Positions 34,548 to 44,229 are shown, counted from the first letter of the stretch. The stretch: 64,000 nt of DNA from SYFT01 sp964471115 (GCA_964471115.1 CAYYFE010000007.1:1-64000), one strand, 5' to 3'. The notes: a model not told the origin generated them from the letters alone. A program made the numbers and translations.

Positions 34548-37526
34548 ATGTTCGACCCTGCACCCCGCTGGCGACGTGTCTCGATGGCGGCCCTCGTGGC
34601 CATCGGCGCCGTGCTCGCCTCTCACGACACCCGGCTGTCGGCTCAGGCCGCCGGCGGCGACCCACTGATCCAGGACCTGCGCTGGCGCAACATCGGCAAC
34701 GCGAACCTGATTGGCCGCATCTCGTCGGTCGACGCCCTTGAGCGCGACTGGGCCCACGTCGTCGTCGGCTCGGCGTCCGGCGGCGTCTTCAAGTCACTCA
34801 ACGGCGGCATCAGCTGGACGTCGATCTTCGACCAGTACGGCGCGGCGTCGATTGGCGACGTGAAGATCAACCAGACCAACCCGGACATCATCTGGGTGGG
34901 CACCGGCGAAGAGTGCGGACGGAACTCGGCCGCGTGGGGTGACGGCGTCTACAAGTCCACCGACGGCGGCGCGACGTTCCAGAACGTGGGGCTGCAGGAC
35001 ACCTTCAACATCGGCAAGATTCAGCTGCACCCGAAGGACGTCAACACGGTGTACGTGGCGGCCATCGGCAACATCTACGGTCCGATCGGATCGCGCGGGT
35101 TGTACAAGACCACCGACGGCGGCAAGTCGTGGAACAAGCTCACCGAGGGCCTGCCCAACGACCCGCAGACCGGCGCGATTGACCTGGTGATGGACCCGAC
35201 CAATCCCGAGGTGCTGTACGTCGCGTTCTGGCAGCGCATCCGGTATCCGTGGCGCCTGAACTCGGGCGGCCCGAACAGCGGCATCTTCAAGAGCACCAAC
35301 GGCGGCCGGACGTGGCGCAAACTCACCAACACGCTGCCCGAGGGCGACATGGGCAAGATCGGACTCGCGATCTCACGCACGAACCCGCGCGTGCTGATGG
35401 CCCACATCGAACACGGCTTCCAGCCGCCGCAGTTCCTGCCGCAGTCGGGCCAGCCGGCCGGCGGCGGTGGCGGACGCGGGGGTGGCGGCGGCACGCCGAA
35501 TCCGGACTACGCCGACATGACCAAACTCGGCGCCGGCATCTACCGCACCGAAAACGGCGGCGACTCGTGGACGTTCCTCGACCGCTATCTGTCGCGGCCG
35601 TTCTACTACAACCACATCGCCATCAGCCCGCTCGACGACCAGTACATCTTCAGCTTCAACATCGCCTACCGGCGGTCGCGTGATGGCGGCAAGACGTGGA
35701 CGCAGGGCGGCGGCGGCAACGGCGGCCACTGTTGGCACGCGATGTGGCACGACCCGCACAACAAGAACCGCTACTACATCGGCCACGACGGCGGGCTGAA
35801 CCTGACGCACGACGATGGCGCCAACGACATCCGGTTCGAGAACCTGAACGTCACGCAGTACTACGCGATCTCGGCCGACATGCGCGAGCCGTACTACGTG
35901 TGCGGCGGCCTGCAGGACGCCGGCAGCTCGTGTGGTCCGTCGGCCACACGCGCGCAGGGCATCTACCTGAGCGACTGGTTCAACATCTCGGGCGGCGACG
36001 GGTATCACACCCAGCAGGACCCGACCGACTTCAGGAAGATCTACTCCGAGTCACAACCCGGCAACACCGGCGGCAACATCGGCCGCTCCGATGCCCTGAC
36101 CCGCCAGCGGGAGAACCTACGGCCGAACAAGGAGAACATCTCGAACTGGAGTGAATACATCACCCCCGAGATGGAGAAGAAGGCCGAAGAAGCCAACTGG
36201 GGCGTGCAGCCGCAGATGCTGGGCGCCTTGCGCTTCAACTGGTCCACGCCGTTCATCCTGTCGCCGCACAATCCGCGCACGCTGTTTGTCGGCGCGAACC
36301 ATCTGATCATGTCGGTGGATGGCGGCCAGAGTTACCGTCTGATCTCGCCGGACCTGACCCAGAACGATCCCGAGCGCACCAGCCGGCGCTCCGGCGGTCT
36401 CACGCCGGACGAAAACCCCGGCGGCGGCGCCGAGTATCACGCGACGATCATCACGATCTCCGAGTCCACGGTCGAACCGGGCCAGATCTGGATTGGCACC
36501 GACGACGGCAACATTCAGGTGACGCGTGACTACGGCAAGACCTGGACCAAGGTCGGCACGGCCGGCATGCCCGGCAACCCGCGGCCCGACATCTGGGTCA
36601 GCCGCGTGGAGGCGTCGAAGTTCCACAACGGCACGGCGTTCGTCACGCTGACCGGCCATCGCTTTGCGCTGTACCAGCCGCTGGTCTACAAGACCACCGA
36701 CTTCGGCCGCACCTGGACGAACATCACCAACAACCTGCCGGCCGGCAATCCGATGTACGTGATCAAGCAGGACACGCGCAACCCTGACCTGCTGTTTGCG
36801 GGATCGGAGTTCCAGGCGTTTTATTCGGTCAACGGCGGCCAGTCGTGGCAGCGGCTCAACAACAACCTGCCGACCGTGGCCGTGCACGACCTGGTCATCC
36901 ATCCGCGCGACGGCGACCTGATTGCGGGCACCCACGGGCGTGGCCTGTGGATCATGGACGACATCACGCCGCTGCAGCAGATGACCGCCGAGGTGCGCAA
37001 CGCCCCGGCGCACCTGTTCCAGCCGCGCATCGCGACCCAGTGGCTGAACATCCAGCCGCAGCACAACGGCGGCGAGATCTCGTTCATCGGCCAGAACCCG
37101 ACGCGTAACGCGGTCATCAGCTACCACCTGGGCGCCCAGATCAGCGGCGAAGTGCAGGTGTCGGTGACCGACGTGACCGGGGCGAACGCGTGCACCGCGT
37201 CGTTCCCCGCTCGCGCCGGCATCAACAAGGTGGAGTGGGCGATGCGGTGGAATGCGCCGGCCGGCGGCGCGCAGCAGCCCGGTCGCGCGGGCGGCGGCGC
37301 ACAGTTCGGCGGTCGCGGCGGCGGCGCGCCGGCCGCCTGCCTCATCGCGTCCAACCAGGCGCCGGCCCCCGGCGGACGCGGTGGTGGCGGCGGAGGCGGC
37401 CGCGGCGGCGGGGGCGGCGGCCTCGTGCCTCCCGGTGACTATCGCGTGACCCTCACGGCAGGTGGTCAGACCTACACGCAATCGATCCGCGTGCGGCGAG
37501 ACCCGATGCTGGACGAGATTCGATAG
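34548..37526 (+). CDS. Secreted BNR/WD40-like beta-propeller protein
   Basis: A protein of about 990 aa with a signal peptide (RRVSMAALVAIGAVLASHDTRLSAQA). Many Asp-box/BNR-type repeats are visible (KSTDGGATFQNV, KTTDGGKSWNKL, KSTNGGRTWRKL, RSRDGGKTWTQG, YSVNGGQSWQRL), forming one or two sortilin/VPS10-like propellers. A Gly/Ala-rich linker precedes a C-terminal beta domain. Related proteins are annotated as glycosyl hydrolases or Sortilin-like, but no catalytic residues can be assigned. ATG 34548 sits 9 bases after GGAGG; ATG 34542 is only 3 bases away. Its TAG (37524-37526) is followed by a G-rich array. Confidence 0.9.
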   Translation: MFDPAPRWRRVSMAALVAIGAVLASHDTRLSAQAAGGDPLIQDLRWRNIGNANLIGRISSVDALERDWAHVVVGSASGGVFKSLNGGISWTSIFDQYGAASIGDVKINQTNPDIIWVGTGEECGRNSAAWGDGVYKSTDGGATFQNVGLQDTFNIGKIQLHPKDVNTVYVAAIGNIYGPIGSRGLYKTTDGGKSWNKLTEGLPNDPQTGAIDLVMDPTNPEVLYVAFWQRIRYPWRLNSGGPNSGIFKSTNGGRTWRKLTNTLPEGDMGKIGLAISRTNPRVLMAHIEHGFQPPQFLPQSGQPAGGGGGRGGGGGTPNPDYADMTKLGAGIYRTENGGDSWTFLDRYLSRPFYYNHIAISPLDDQYIFSFNIAYRRSRDGGKTWTQGGGGNGGHCWHAMWHDPHNKNRYYIGHDGGLNLTHDDGANDIRFENLNVTQYYAISADMREPYYVCGGLQDAGSSCGPSATRAQGIYLSDWFNISGGDGYHTQQDPTDFRKIYSESQPGNTGGNIGRSDALTRQRENLRPNKENISNWSEYITPEMEKKAEEANWGVQPQMLGALRFNWSTPFILSPHNPRTLFVGANHLIMSVDGGQSYRLISPDLTQNDPERTSRRSGGLTPDENPGGGAEYHATIITISESTVEPGQIWIGTDDGNIQVTRDYGKTWTKVGTAGMPGNPRPDIWVSRVEASKFHNGTAFVTLTGHRFALYQPLVYKTTDFGRTWTNITNNLPAGNPMYVIKQDTRNPDLLFAGSEFQAFYSVNGGQSWQRLNNNLPTVAVHDLVIHPRDGDLIAGTHGRGLWIMDDITPLQQMTAEVRNAPAHLFQPRIATQWLNIQPQHNGGEISFIGQNPTRNAVISYHLGAQISGEVQVSVTDVTGANACTASFPARAGINKVEWAMRWNAPAGGAQQPGRAGGGAQFGGRGGGAPAACLIASNQAPAPGGRGGGGGGGRGGGGGGLVPPGDYRVTLTAGGQTYTQSIRVRRDPMLDEIR

Positions 37527-37541
37527 CGAAGAAGCGCGGCA

Positions 37542-37611
37542 AGGGCACAGGGATCAGGGCACAGAGAACAGGGAAACCCCTGATCCCTTATCCCTGATCC
37601 CTGATCCCTTC
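37542..37611. repeat. 7-bp CAGGG array D2 between convergent propeller and feo genes
   Basis: The plus-strand half (37542-37573) reads as GGGCACA, GGGATCA, GGGCACA units downstream of the propeller gene. The minus-strand half (37580-37609) reads GGGATCA, GGGATCA, GGGATAA, GGGATCA, GGGG and encodes the C-terminus and stop of the small Feo gene. Both halves are G-rich on their own sense strand, and the halves are inverted, as in D1. Confidence 0.88.
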
Positions 37612-37761
37612 CGCCGCGTCCTTCAGCGCACAGGTGTCGCAGCGCGGTGAGGCGCCCGAGGGGCCGGCGTCGCGCCAGTGGCCGAGCGTGCGCCAGACGA
37701 CGAGGGCGGCGGCGGTGAAGGCCACGAGCGTCACGACCGCGTCCTGCCAGGTCTCGAACAT
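37588..37761 (-). CDS. Small FeoB-associated Cys-rich membrane protein
   Basis: A 57-aa protein in the position of FeoC or FeoB-associated protein. It has one TM (DAVVTLVAFTAAALVVWRTL) followed by CDTCALKD, a CxxC motif of the FeoB-associated Cys-rich type. ATG 37761 overlaps the feoB stop by one base. The last residues (GIRDQG) and the TAA are encoded by the heptamer array, so the original C-terminus was probably replaced or extended by repeat DNA. Confidence 0.8.
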   Translation of the reverse strand: MFETWQDAVVTLVAFTAAALVVWRTLGHWRDAGPSGASPRCDTCALKDAAEGIRDQG

Positions 37762-39758
37762 CACGACACCCCGAACGCCCGCAAGCCCTGATAGACGATG
37801 AGCGCCGCGACGTAGGCCAGGCTCGACATGTAGGCCAGCTGGATGCCGGCGTACTTGAGCCCGCCGGTCTCCTTGCGAGTGACCGCGAGCGTCGGCAGGC
37901 ACTGCATGGCCAGCACGAAAAACACGAGCGCGCTGGCCGCGGTGGCGCGGGTGAACACAATCGAGCCGTCATCACGCGTCATCTGGCGGATGCGGTCGAG
38001 GATCCCCTCATCGGGTTCGGCCTCGGCGCCGCCGCCGACCAGCACCGACATGGTCGACACGAACACTTCACGCGCGAGGAAGCTGGTGAGCACGCCCACC
38101 GTCAATTGCCAGTCGTATCCCAGCGGGGCGAAGAGGGGCTGCACCGCGCGGCCCATGCGGCCGGCGAAGCTGACGGACTGGTCGGCCTTGGCCTGCAGCA
38201 GGTCGGCGTCGGCCGCCAGGGCCTCGGCGTCGGCGGGCGTGGCGGCCGTGGCGATCTGCGCCCGCAACGCCTCGGCCTCCGGTGACGGGTCGGCCTTCGG
38301 GTACGCGCTCAGCCACCACATCACGATGCAGATGGCCACGATGACGGTGCCGGCCGTCTTGAGGAACGCGGCGCCCTGGTCACGCGCCGTCAGCAGCGCG
38401 TTGGTGAGCGACGGCTGTTTGTAGGTCGGCAGTTCCAGCACCATCTGGCGCGGACGCCCCGGCAACGCGGTGCGGCTGAAGAGCCAGGCGCTCAGAAACG
38501 CGGCGGACGCGCCCAGCAGGTAACACCCGGCAAATGCCACGCCGGCCAGCGCCGGCGAGTCGGCGAACAAGAGCGACGTGAGCAGCACGTACACGGGCAG
38601 TCGCGCCGAGCAGCTCATGAACGGCGCGACGAGGATCGTGGCGAGCCGGTCGCGGCGATCGGGGATCAGCCGCGTGCTCATGATGCCGGGCAGCGCGCAC
38701 GCATGCGCGGTCAGCAGCGGCACGAACGCATGGCCCGGCAGCCCGAAGCGCCGGAAGATGCGGTCGTTCACGAAGGCGGCGCGGGCGAGATAGCCGGTGT
38801 CTTCCAGCAGGCTGATCAGGAAAAACAGCAGGCAGATCTGCGGCAGGAACACCACCGTGCCCGCGATGCCGCCGATCACGCCGTCGGTCAGCAGATCGCG
38901 GATGGGGCCGTCGGTCATCAGGCCGCTCACCACCCCGCCCAGCCAGGCAAACGTCAGTTCGATGAGGTCCATCGGCACCGTCGCCAGGGCGAAGAGCGTC
39001 CAGAACAGGGCCCCCATGACGCCGATGAAGATGAGCAGACCCGCCACCGGATGGGTCAACACGCGATCGACGCGTTCGGTCCTCGCGTCAAGCGCGATGG
39101 CCGGCGCGCCGCCGGGATAGACGTCGCCCAGGATCCGTTCCGCCCAGTTCGTGAGCGTTTCAATCGAGGCGGGACCGGCCGCGCCCACGCCCGGTACATC
39201 GGCAGGCCTGGGCTGCGCGCCGCGGGCCGGCAGGTCGGCAATCGCCGCACGCAACGCCTCGAGCCCGGTGCCCTTGGACGCCACCATCGGGATCACCGGC
39301 ACCCCCAGGCGCCGCGACAGCGCCTTCACGTCGAGCCGCTGGCCGAGCCGTTCGGCCAGATCGATCATGTTGAGGACCACGATCACCGGCTCGTCAAAGG
39401 CCAGCAGTTCGCCGACGAGCACGAGGTTGCGCAGCAGGTTGGCCGCGTCCACGATGGCGACCACGGCATCGGGGCGCTGGGCGCCCGTCCCGCGCAGCAC
39501 GTCGCGGACGATGGTCGACTCGGGCGAGGCGCCATCAATCGAGTACAAGCCGGGCAGGTCGATGACGTCGACCTGATGCGGCCCGATGGTGGCCCGCCCC
39601 GCGCGCATCGCGGTGGTCGTGCCCGGAAAGTTGGAGGTCTTGGCTCTGGCGCCGCAGAGCCGATTAAAGAGGGTGGTCTTGCCGGTGTTGGGATTGCCGA
39701 GCAGGGCCACCGACATCCGGCGACCCGTGGGAGCGGGCGCCGCGCCGGACTCGCGCAT
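37761..39758 (-). CDS. feoB: Ferrous iron transport GTPase FeoB
   Basis: A 665-aa Fe2+ uptake protein. The N-terminal G domain has GNPNTGKTT (21-29, G1), DLPG (67-70, G3) and NMID (G4). A helical regulator domain follows, then the Gate regions in the membrane part (VPLLTAHACALPGIMSTR with conserved Cys) and about ten TMs. The start is ATG 39758, 2 bases after the feoA stop; longer frames upstream run over feoA. Operon order feoA-feoB-small Cys protein. Confidence 0.96.
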   Translation of the reverse strand: MRESGAAPAPTGRRMSVALLGNPNTGKTTLFNRLCGARAKTSNFPGTTTAMRAGRATIGPHQVDVIDLPGLYSIDGASPESTIVRDVLRGTGAQRPDAVVAIVDAANLLRNLVLVGELLAFDEPVIVVLNMIDLAERLGQRLDVKALSRRLGVPVIPMVASKGTGLEALRAAIADLPARGAQPRPADVPGVGAAGPASIETLTNWAERILGDVYPGGAPAIALDARTERVDRVLTHPVAGLLIFIGVMGALFWTLFALATVPMDLIELTFAWLGGVVSGLMTDGPIRDLLTDGVIGGIAGTVVFLPQICLLFFLISLLEDTGYLARAAFVNDRIFRRFGLPGHAFVPLLTAHACALPGIMSTRLIPDRRDRLATILVAPFMSCSARLPVYVLLTSLLFADSPALAGVAFAGCYLLGASAAFLSAWLFSRTALPGRPRQMVLELPTYKQPSLTNALLTARDQGAAFLKTAGTVIVAICIVMWWLSAYPKADPSPEAEALRAQIATAATPADAEALAADADLLQAKADQSVSFAGRMGRAVQPLFAPLGYDWQLTVGVLTSFLAREVFVSTMSVLVGGGAEAEPDEGILDRIRQMTRDDGSIVFTRATAASALVFFVLAMQCLPTLAVTRKETGGLKYAGIQLAYMSSLAYVAALIVYQGLRAFGVS

Positions 39759-39760
39759 GA

Positions 39761-39997
39761 TCAGGGCCTCGCGGGCAGGGGCACCACCATGATGCGCCGC
39801 GCCACGGCATGCGACAGACCGATGCGCGTGGAACGCACCTGCACGATGCAGGGCTCGCCCTTCTTGCAGAGCCGCAACTGGCACTCCTGGGTCAGCCCCA
39901 GGGATCGCAGCTGGTGGCACGCCTCGGCGTCGAGGTCGGTCGCATGGAATCGGGCGAGGGCGCCTTCGGCCAGTTGTTCAAGCGAGACCGGTGTCAC
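39761..39997 (-). CDS. feoA: FeoA SH3-like domain protein
   Basis: A 78-aa cytosolic protein with an SH3-like fold that assists FeoB. LEQLAEGALARFHATDLDAE, then LRSLGLTQECQLRLCKKGEPCIVQVRSTRIGLSHAVARRIMV matches the family well, including the C-terminal strand. It is the first gene of the feo operon, with a palindrome at 40016-40037 in the promoter region. Confidence 0.93.
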   Translation of the reverse strand: MTPVSLEQLAEGALARFHATDLDAEACHQLRSLGLTQECQLRLCKKGEPCIVQVRSTRIGLSHAVARRIMVVPLPARP

Positions 39998-40015
39998 GAG
40001 GCGATCGTATCAAAC

Positions 40016-40037
40016 AAACTGAGACGAATCTCAATTT
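40016..40037. promoter_or_regulatory. Palindrome upstream of feoA, candidate metal-regulator site
   Basis: TGAGA-CGAA-TCTCA is flanked by AAA(C/T) and (A/G)TTT, an inverted repeat of 22 bases with two mismatches, in a short AT-rich window about 20-40 bases before the feoA start. It could bind a Fur- or DtxR-type repressor, though it does not match the E. coli Fur box closely. Confidence 0.45.
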
Positions 40038-40062
40038 TTATACGACCTTTCCGGTCTCATTA

Positions 40063-40097
40063 TCTCGCCACCTCGCCACCTCGCCATCTCGCCACCT
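40063..40097 (-). repeat. 8-bp tandem array C2 after the TolB-like gene
   Basis: On the minus strand AATAGGTGGCGAGATGGCGA and on: four GGTGGCGA-type octamers that start 3 bases after the TGA of the TolB-like gene. The same family, including the AATAGG lead-in, occurs at 16214-16313. It separates this gene from the feo promoter. Confidence 0.85.
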
Positions 40098-40100
40098 ATT

Positions 40101-40982
40101 TCAGCGCAGCCGCCGTATCGTGCCCGTATCCACCTGAGCCACATAGAGATGGCGGCTCTGGTTGGCGGCCTGCGCCTCGTCGGCGGCCTGTTCGGGCACA
40201 TGCACGAAGAGCAGTTGCCGGCCGTCGGGGGACCAGCGCGGATCGATGGCCGACCCCACCGACATGCGGACGACCTGGCGCTGGTCCGATCCGTCGGCAT
40301 TCATGAGGTAGATCGCCGTCGGACCGCCCCGCCAACTCATGAACGCCAGCCGGGTGCCGTCGGGCGACCAGCTGGGGTACATGCCGTTGTCGGGCGCCTT
40401 GGTGAGTCCGCGAATCTCGCTCGTGGCCAGGTCCATCACGTGGACGTCGTTCCACCGATGGAACGCCAGGCGTGTGCCATCCGGTGAAAACTGCGGAAAC
40501 CAGTCGGTCTGCCCTTCGGTCAACCGCTCGGCCGCGCCGCCGCCCACCGGCATCCAGTACAGATTGAACTCCTGCCCGTCGCGATCGGACATGAACACGA
40601 TGCGCTGCCCATCCGGCGACCACGCGGGACCGACGTCGCGGCGCGGGTGATCGGTCAGCCGCCGGACGTTCGACCCGTCGGCGTGCATGACGTAGACATC
40701 GAAGTTGCCGTCGCGGGTGTGTGACTCGAACGCGATCTGCCGTCCGTCCGGCGACCACTGCGGGTACCCTTCGGCGATCTCCGGAGTATTGGTGACCTGC
40801 GTCAGCCCGCTGCCGTCCAGGTGCATGACGAACAGGTCGGCGGGTTTGCCGTTGACCTCCGCGTAGAACGCGATGCGCGTCGAATCCGGCGCCCACGCCG
40901 GCGCGCCATCACGCACGACGATGGGGGCGCTCCCCCCACACCCCAGGGTCCACAAGGTCCCCAGGGTCCACAGGGTCCGCAA
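40101..40982 (-). CDS. TolB-like WD40/PD40 propeller protein, 5' end at assembly gap
   Basis: The visible 293 aa are six PD40 repeats (AWAPDSTRIAFYAE, QWSPDGRQIAFESH, AWSPDGQRIVFMSD, QFSPDGTRLAFHRW, SWSPDGTRLAFMSW, RWSPDGRQLLFVHV), i.e. a six-bladed propeller. The N-terminus (TLWTLGTLWTLGCGG) is written by the 9-bp repeats and abuts the N run, so the true start is not certain; a Cys in LGCGGS may be a lipidation site. It is probably a periplasmic or outer-membrane lipoprotein. The function is unknown. Confidence 0.78.
   Translation of the reverse strand: MRTLWTLGTLWTLGCGGSAPIVVRDGAPAWAPDSTRIAFYAEVNGKPADLFVMHLDGSGLTQVTNTPEIAEGYPQWSPDGRQIAFESHTRDGNFDVYVMHADGSNVRRLTDHPRRDVGPAWSPDGQRIVFMSDRDGQEFNLYWMPVGGGAAERLTEGQTDWFPQFSPDGTRLAFHRWNDVHVMDLATSEIRGLTKAPDNGMYPSWSPDGTRLAFMSWRGGPTAIYLMNADGSDQRQVVRMSVGSAIDPRWSPDGRQLLFVHVPEQAADEAQAANQSRHLYVAQVDTGTIRRLR
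40947..40982 (-). repeat. 9-bp tandem array E next to the assembly gap
   Basis: Four nonamers GGTCCNCAR (GGTCCACAA, GGTCCCCAG, GGTCCACAG, GGTCCGCAA) running straight into the N run. On the minus strand they are G-rich (CTGTGGACC, CTGGGGACC). The position fits the 3' side of the S9 peptidase gene and the 5' end of the TolB-like gene. The repeat probably caused the assembly break. Confidence 0.85.
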
Positions 40983-40992
40983 NNNNNNNNNN
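40983..40992. other. Assembly gap of 10 N
   Basis: Ten N in a row, the usual placeholder for a scaffold gap of unknown size. It interrupts the 3' end of the S9 peptidase gene and probably further copies of the 9-bp repeat. True distances across this point are unknown. Confidence 0.99.
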
Positions 40993-43698
40993 TCGACGAA
41001 TCGCGAGTTCGCGCTGCAGTTCCATGATGTCCGTGTCGGTCGGCGACCAGCCGAGCAGGTGCCGGCTGAAGTAGTCGGCGCGAATCACGTTCACCCAGTC
41101 ACTGGCGTCGGCAAACCCGTGGCGTTTGCCCGGGATGATGTGGAAGTCGAACCGCTTGTTCGCGCGAATCAGGGCATCGATGACCCGGAACGTGCCGGCC
41201 GGGTGCACGTTGTTGTCCATGTCGCCGTGCACGAGCAGCAGCTTGCCCTTCAGGTTCTTGGCGACATCCTGGTTCTTGTCGATGTCGTAGTCGAACACGA
41301 TCTCGCCCTCGCGCTCGCGCTCCATCACGCCGTCGTGTTTTTCGCTCCACCAGCGGTTGTAGACGCTGTTGTCATGATTGCCGGCGGTCGAGACGCCCAC
41401 CTTGAAGAAGTCGGGGTAGACGAACATCGCCGCGGCCGTCATGAAGCCGCCGCCCGAGTGGCCGTAGATGCCGACGAGGTTGCCGTCGATCCAGGGATGA
41501 CGCTTGGCCAGTTGCTCCACCGCCGCCTTCTTGTCGGCCAGCCCGTAGTCACGCAGATTGCCGTACCCGAAGTTGTGGTACCACTTCGACCGCTGCGGGT
41601 GGCCGCCGCGGTTGCCCACCTCGATGACGATGAACCCGAACTGCGCGAGCATCACGTTGGCCGCGCGGGGCGAAAACGTCTTGGTGACGCTTTCGGTCTG
41701 GGGGCCCGGGTAGACGAACTCGATGATGGGATACCGCTTGTTCGGATCGAAGTCGAACGGCTTGTACATCACGCCATAGAGGTCCGTGATGCCATCGTCG
41801 GCCTTGACCGTGAACGGCTCGGGATACTTGAAGCCGGCGGCCAGCAGCGCTGACACATCCGTCTTCTCCAGCTCCATCAGCTTGTTGCCGGCCGCGTCGT
41901 ACAACGTGGACTCGGGCGCCGTGTCCACGCGCGAGGCATTGCTGACCACCCACTGCGCCTTGTCGTCCATCGACGCGGTGTGGGTCATGTTGCCCGGCGT
42001 GAGCAGCTTCATCTCGCCGGTGTCGAGGTGCACCCGGTACAGGTGCTGGTAGTACGGGTCTTCACCGGGCTCCTTGCCGACGGCGTGGAAATACAGCAGC
42101 CGGTTCTTCTCGTCGACGTTGACGATGCCGGTCGTGACGAACTCGCCGCGCGTGAGCTGGCGAATCTCCTTGCCGCTCTGATCGTGGAGGTAATAGTGCC
42201 CCCACCCGTCCTTCTCGGACCAGTGGATCACTTCCTTGCCGCCATTGAGCAGGCGCAGCGGCTGCAGTTCGATGTAGGTGTTGGACCGTTCCTGCACCAC
42301 CACCCGCGGCTCGCCGGTCGTGCCGTCCGCCTCGACGACGTCGATGCGCTTGAGGTCACGCGAGGTGCGCGTGAAAAACAGCTTGGCGGGATCGGCCGAC
42401 AGCCAGCGCGGCGCCGTGTCCTGCTTCTCGCGCTGGATGTTGGTCAGCGGCATCGTCAGGATGCTGATCTGCTGGTCCTTGAACGCATCGGTGGTCAGTT
42501 TCAACTGACGGCGCGCGGCGATGTCGAAGACGTGGAGTTCCGCCTGCGGCTGATTGGCCTCGCCGGGCATGCCGTACTTGTAGGTTTCGAGGCGCGGACG
42601 CGGGTTGGCCAGCGAATTGATGACCCACAGGTCGCCGACCTTGCGCGAGTCGGTGCGCTGCAGCGAAAAGCGCCGATTGTCCTGCGACCACTGCACGCCC
42701 AGGGCGCGGCGGCGCGGACCGAACTTCTTGTCGTTTTCGTGCTGTTGCTGCTGGGTGGCGCCGCCCTGCCGGCCCTGCTGGCCCTGACCGCCTCCCCCCT
42801 GCTGCTGCTCCTCATCATCGTCCTGGCCGGCGCCCTGCTGCGTGGGCGCGTAGCCGTAGTGCTCCTCGCCGTCGGTGGTGAGCTGAATCTCCTGCACGCT
42901 CGGGTCGTTCGGCGTCTTCTGCGCGACGGCGTAGTTCTTGGCGTCCATCATGAACAGGTTGTGGCCGCGCGCAAAGACGATGGTCTGTTTGTCGGGCGAC
43001 ACCTGAGCCCAGTTCGGATTGGTGGGTTCGGGCTCGTACTTGTCGTTGAGGACGACGGTGCCCGTGGCGAATTCGTATTCGAGCCACCACGTCTTGTTGT
43101 TCTGGCCGCCGCCGGCGCCGCCCTGGCGTCCGCCCTGCTGGCCCTGGCCGCCACGCCCGCCGCGGCCGCCCTGCTGCTGCAGCTGCTGGCCCTCCTGCGT
43201 CTGCGTCATGCCGGTGATTTCCTCGCCCGACATCGTGATGACGGTGGACTCCCGCGGCAGCGACACGCTGAACCGGAACTTCCGGTCGTTGTCGAAGAAC
43301 CGGATGTCGCCGATGGGCAGGTGCTGCGCGTCGTAGGGCGTGCGCAGGATGGTGGTCAGCTGCGCGGCCATGCGCGCGCGATCGAACAGCGGCTGCTTGG
43401 TCTTCTTGGCCGGTTCGACGATCCACCACTGCCGGCCGGCGGGTGTTTCGTAGGTGTACCAGAAGCGATCGCTGAACTCGAGCCAGCGCGGCTGCACGGA
43501 CGTGCTGAAGACGTACTTGCCGACCTTGGCCGACGTCCACCGGAACGCCAGGTCGTAGTTCGGCTTCGGCAGGTCGCGGCCGGCGGTCGCGGTGCTGAAG
43601 GGGGCGGCCGGCGCGGCCGGCGCGCCGTTCTGCTGGGCCAGCGGAACGGCCGACAGCGCAAACACGAAGATCAGGGCCAGTCGAAAGGCATGTTTCAT
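40993..43698 (-). CDS. S9 family peptidase (DPP IV type), 3' end lost in gap
   Basis: About 900 aa are visible. A signal peptide (MKHAFRLALIFVFALSAVPLAQQ) is followed by an N-terminal DPP IV-like propeller with Gly/Gln-rich insertions (QQQGGRGGRGGQGQQGG), and a C-terminal alpha/beta hydrolase with Ser in GIYGHSGGGFM, Asp in HGDMDNNVHP and His in GKRHGFAD. It cleaves dipeptides after Pro or Ala, probably in the periplasm. The start is supported by AAGGAG before ATG 43698. The reading frame is intact to the gap, after which only the last few residues (ELAIRR...) should be missing. Confidence 0.92.
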
Positions 43699-43737
43699 CG
43701 CAAACTCCTTGGGCACGCACACTATAGACTGGCGGGT

Positions 43738-44229
43738 GTGCGCCGGGGAATCTCGATTCTGAAATCGACGGCCGCGCGGGGCCTGGTGGCGCTGGCGATG
43801 CTGACGTCAGCCGCGGCCGCGCCGCAGCCGCCACAGGTGCCCGGCCCGCCGCCGGTCAGTCCCGAGATCCGCGCGCGGTACTCGGTGGTGGTCACGGCCG
43901 AACAGACGGTCACGGCCCGGGTCTACGAGTACCTGGAGCTGCTGTCGAAGCGAAACACCCGGATCACCCGGTTCGGCGGCCGCGCCACTGCGGCCGAACT
44001 CGAACTGGTGCTGCTGTTCGAACGCTACCCGCGGATGCCCTGGAACCGGCGCGACATCGGCACGGTCAACCTCAAACTCGACGCCGCGGCGAACGCCGCG
44101 GCGGTGGAATACTGCCTCCGGCGCTGTACCGAACACAACGCGGACCTGGTGCTGTACACACAGCCGCTCTCAGACTTCCTGACCAAGCTCGATGAGGCCT
44201 CGGCATCGCTGGCGCGGCGCTACCGGTAA
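43738..44229 (+). CDS. Small secreted protein of unknown function
   Basis: A 163-aa protein from GTG 43738, with a signal peptide (ARGLVALAMLTSAAAAPQ) and a mature domain containing RYSVVVTAEQTVTARVYEYLELLSKRN and paired Cys in YCLRRCTEHN. I do not recognise the family. It diverges from the S9 peptidase gene by 39 bases and is followed by the carboxypeptidase-regulatory-like genes. Confidence 0.6.
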   Translation: MRRGISILKSTAARGLVALAMLTSAAAAPQPPQVPGPPPVSPEIRARYSVVVTAEQTVTARVYEYLELLSKRNTRITRFGGRATAAELELVLLFERYPRMPWNRRDIGTVNLKLDAAANAAAVEYCLRRCTEHNADLVLYTQPLSDFLTKLDEASASLARRYR

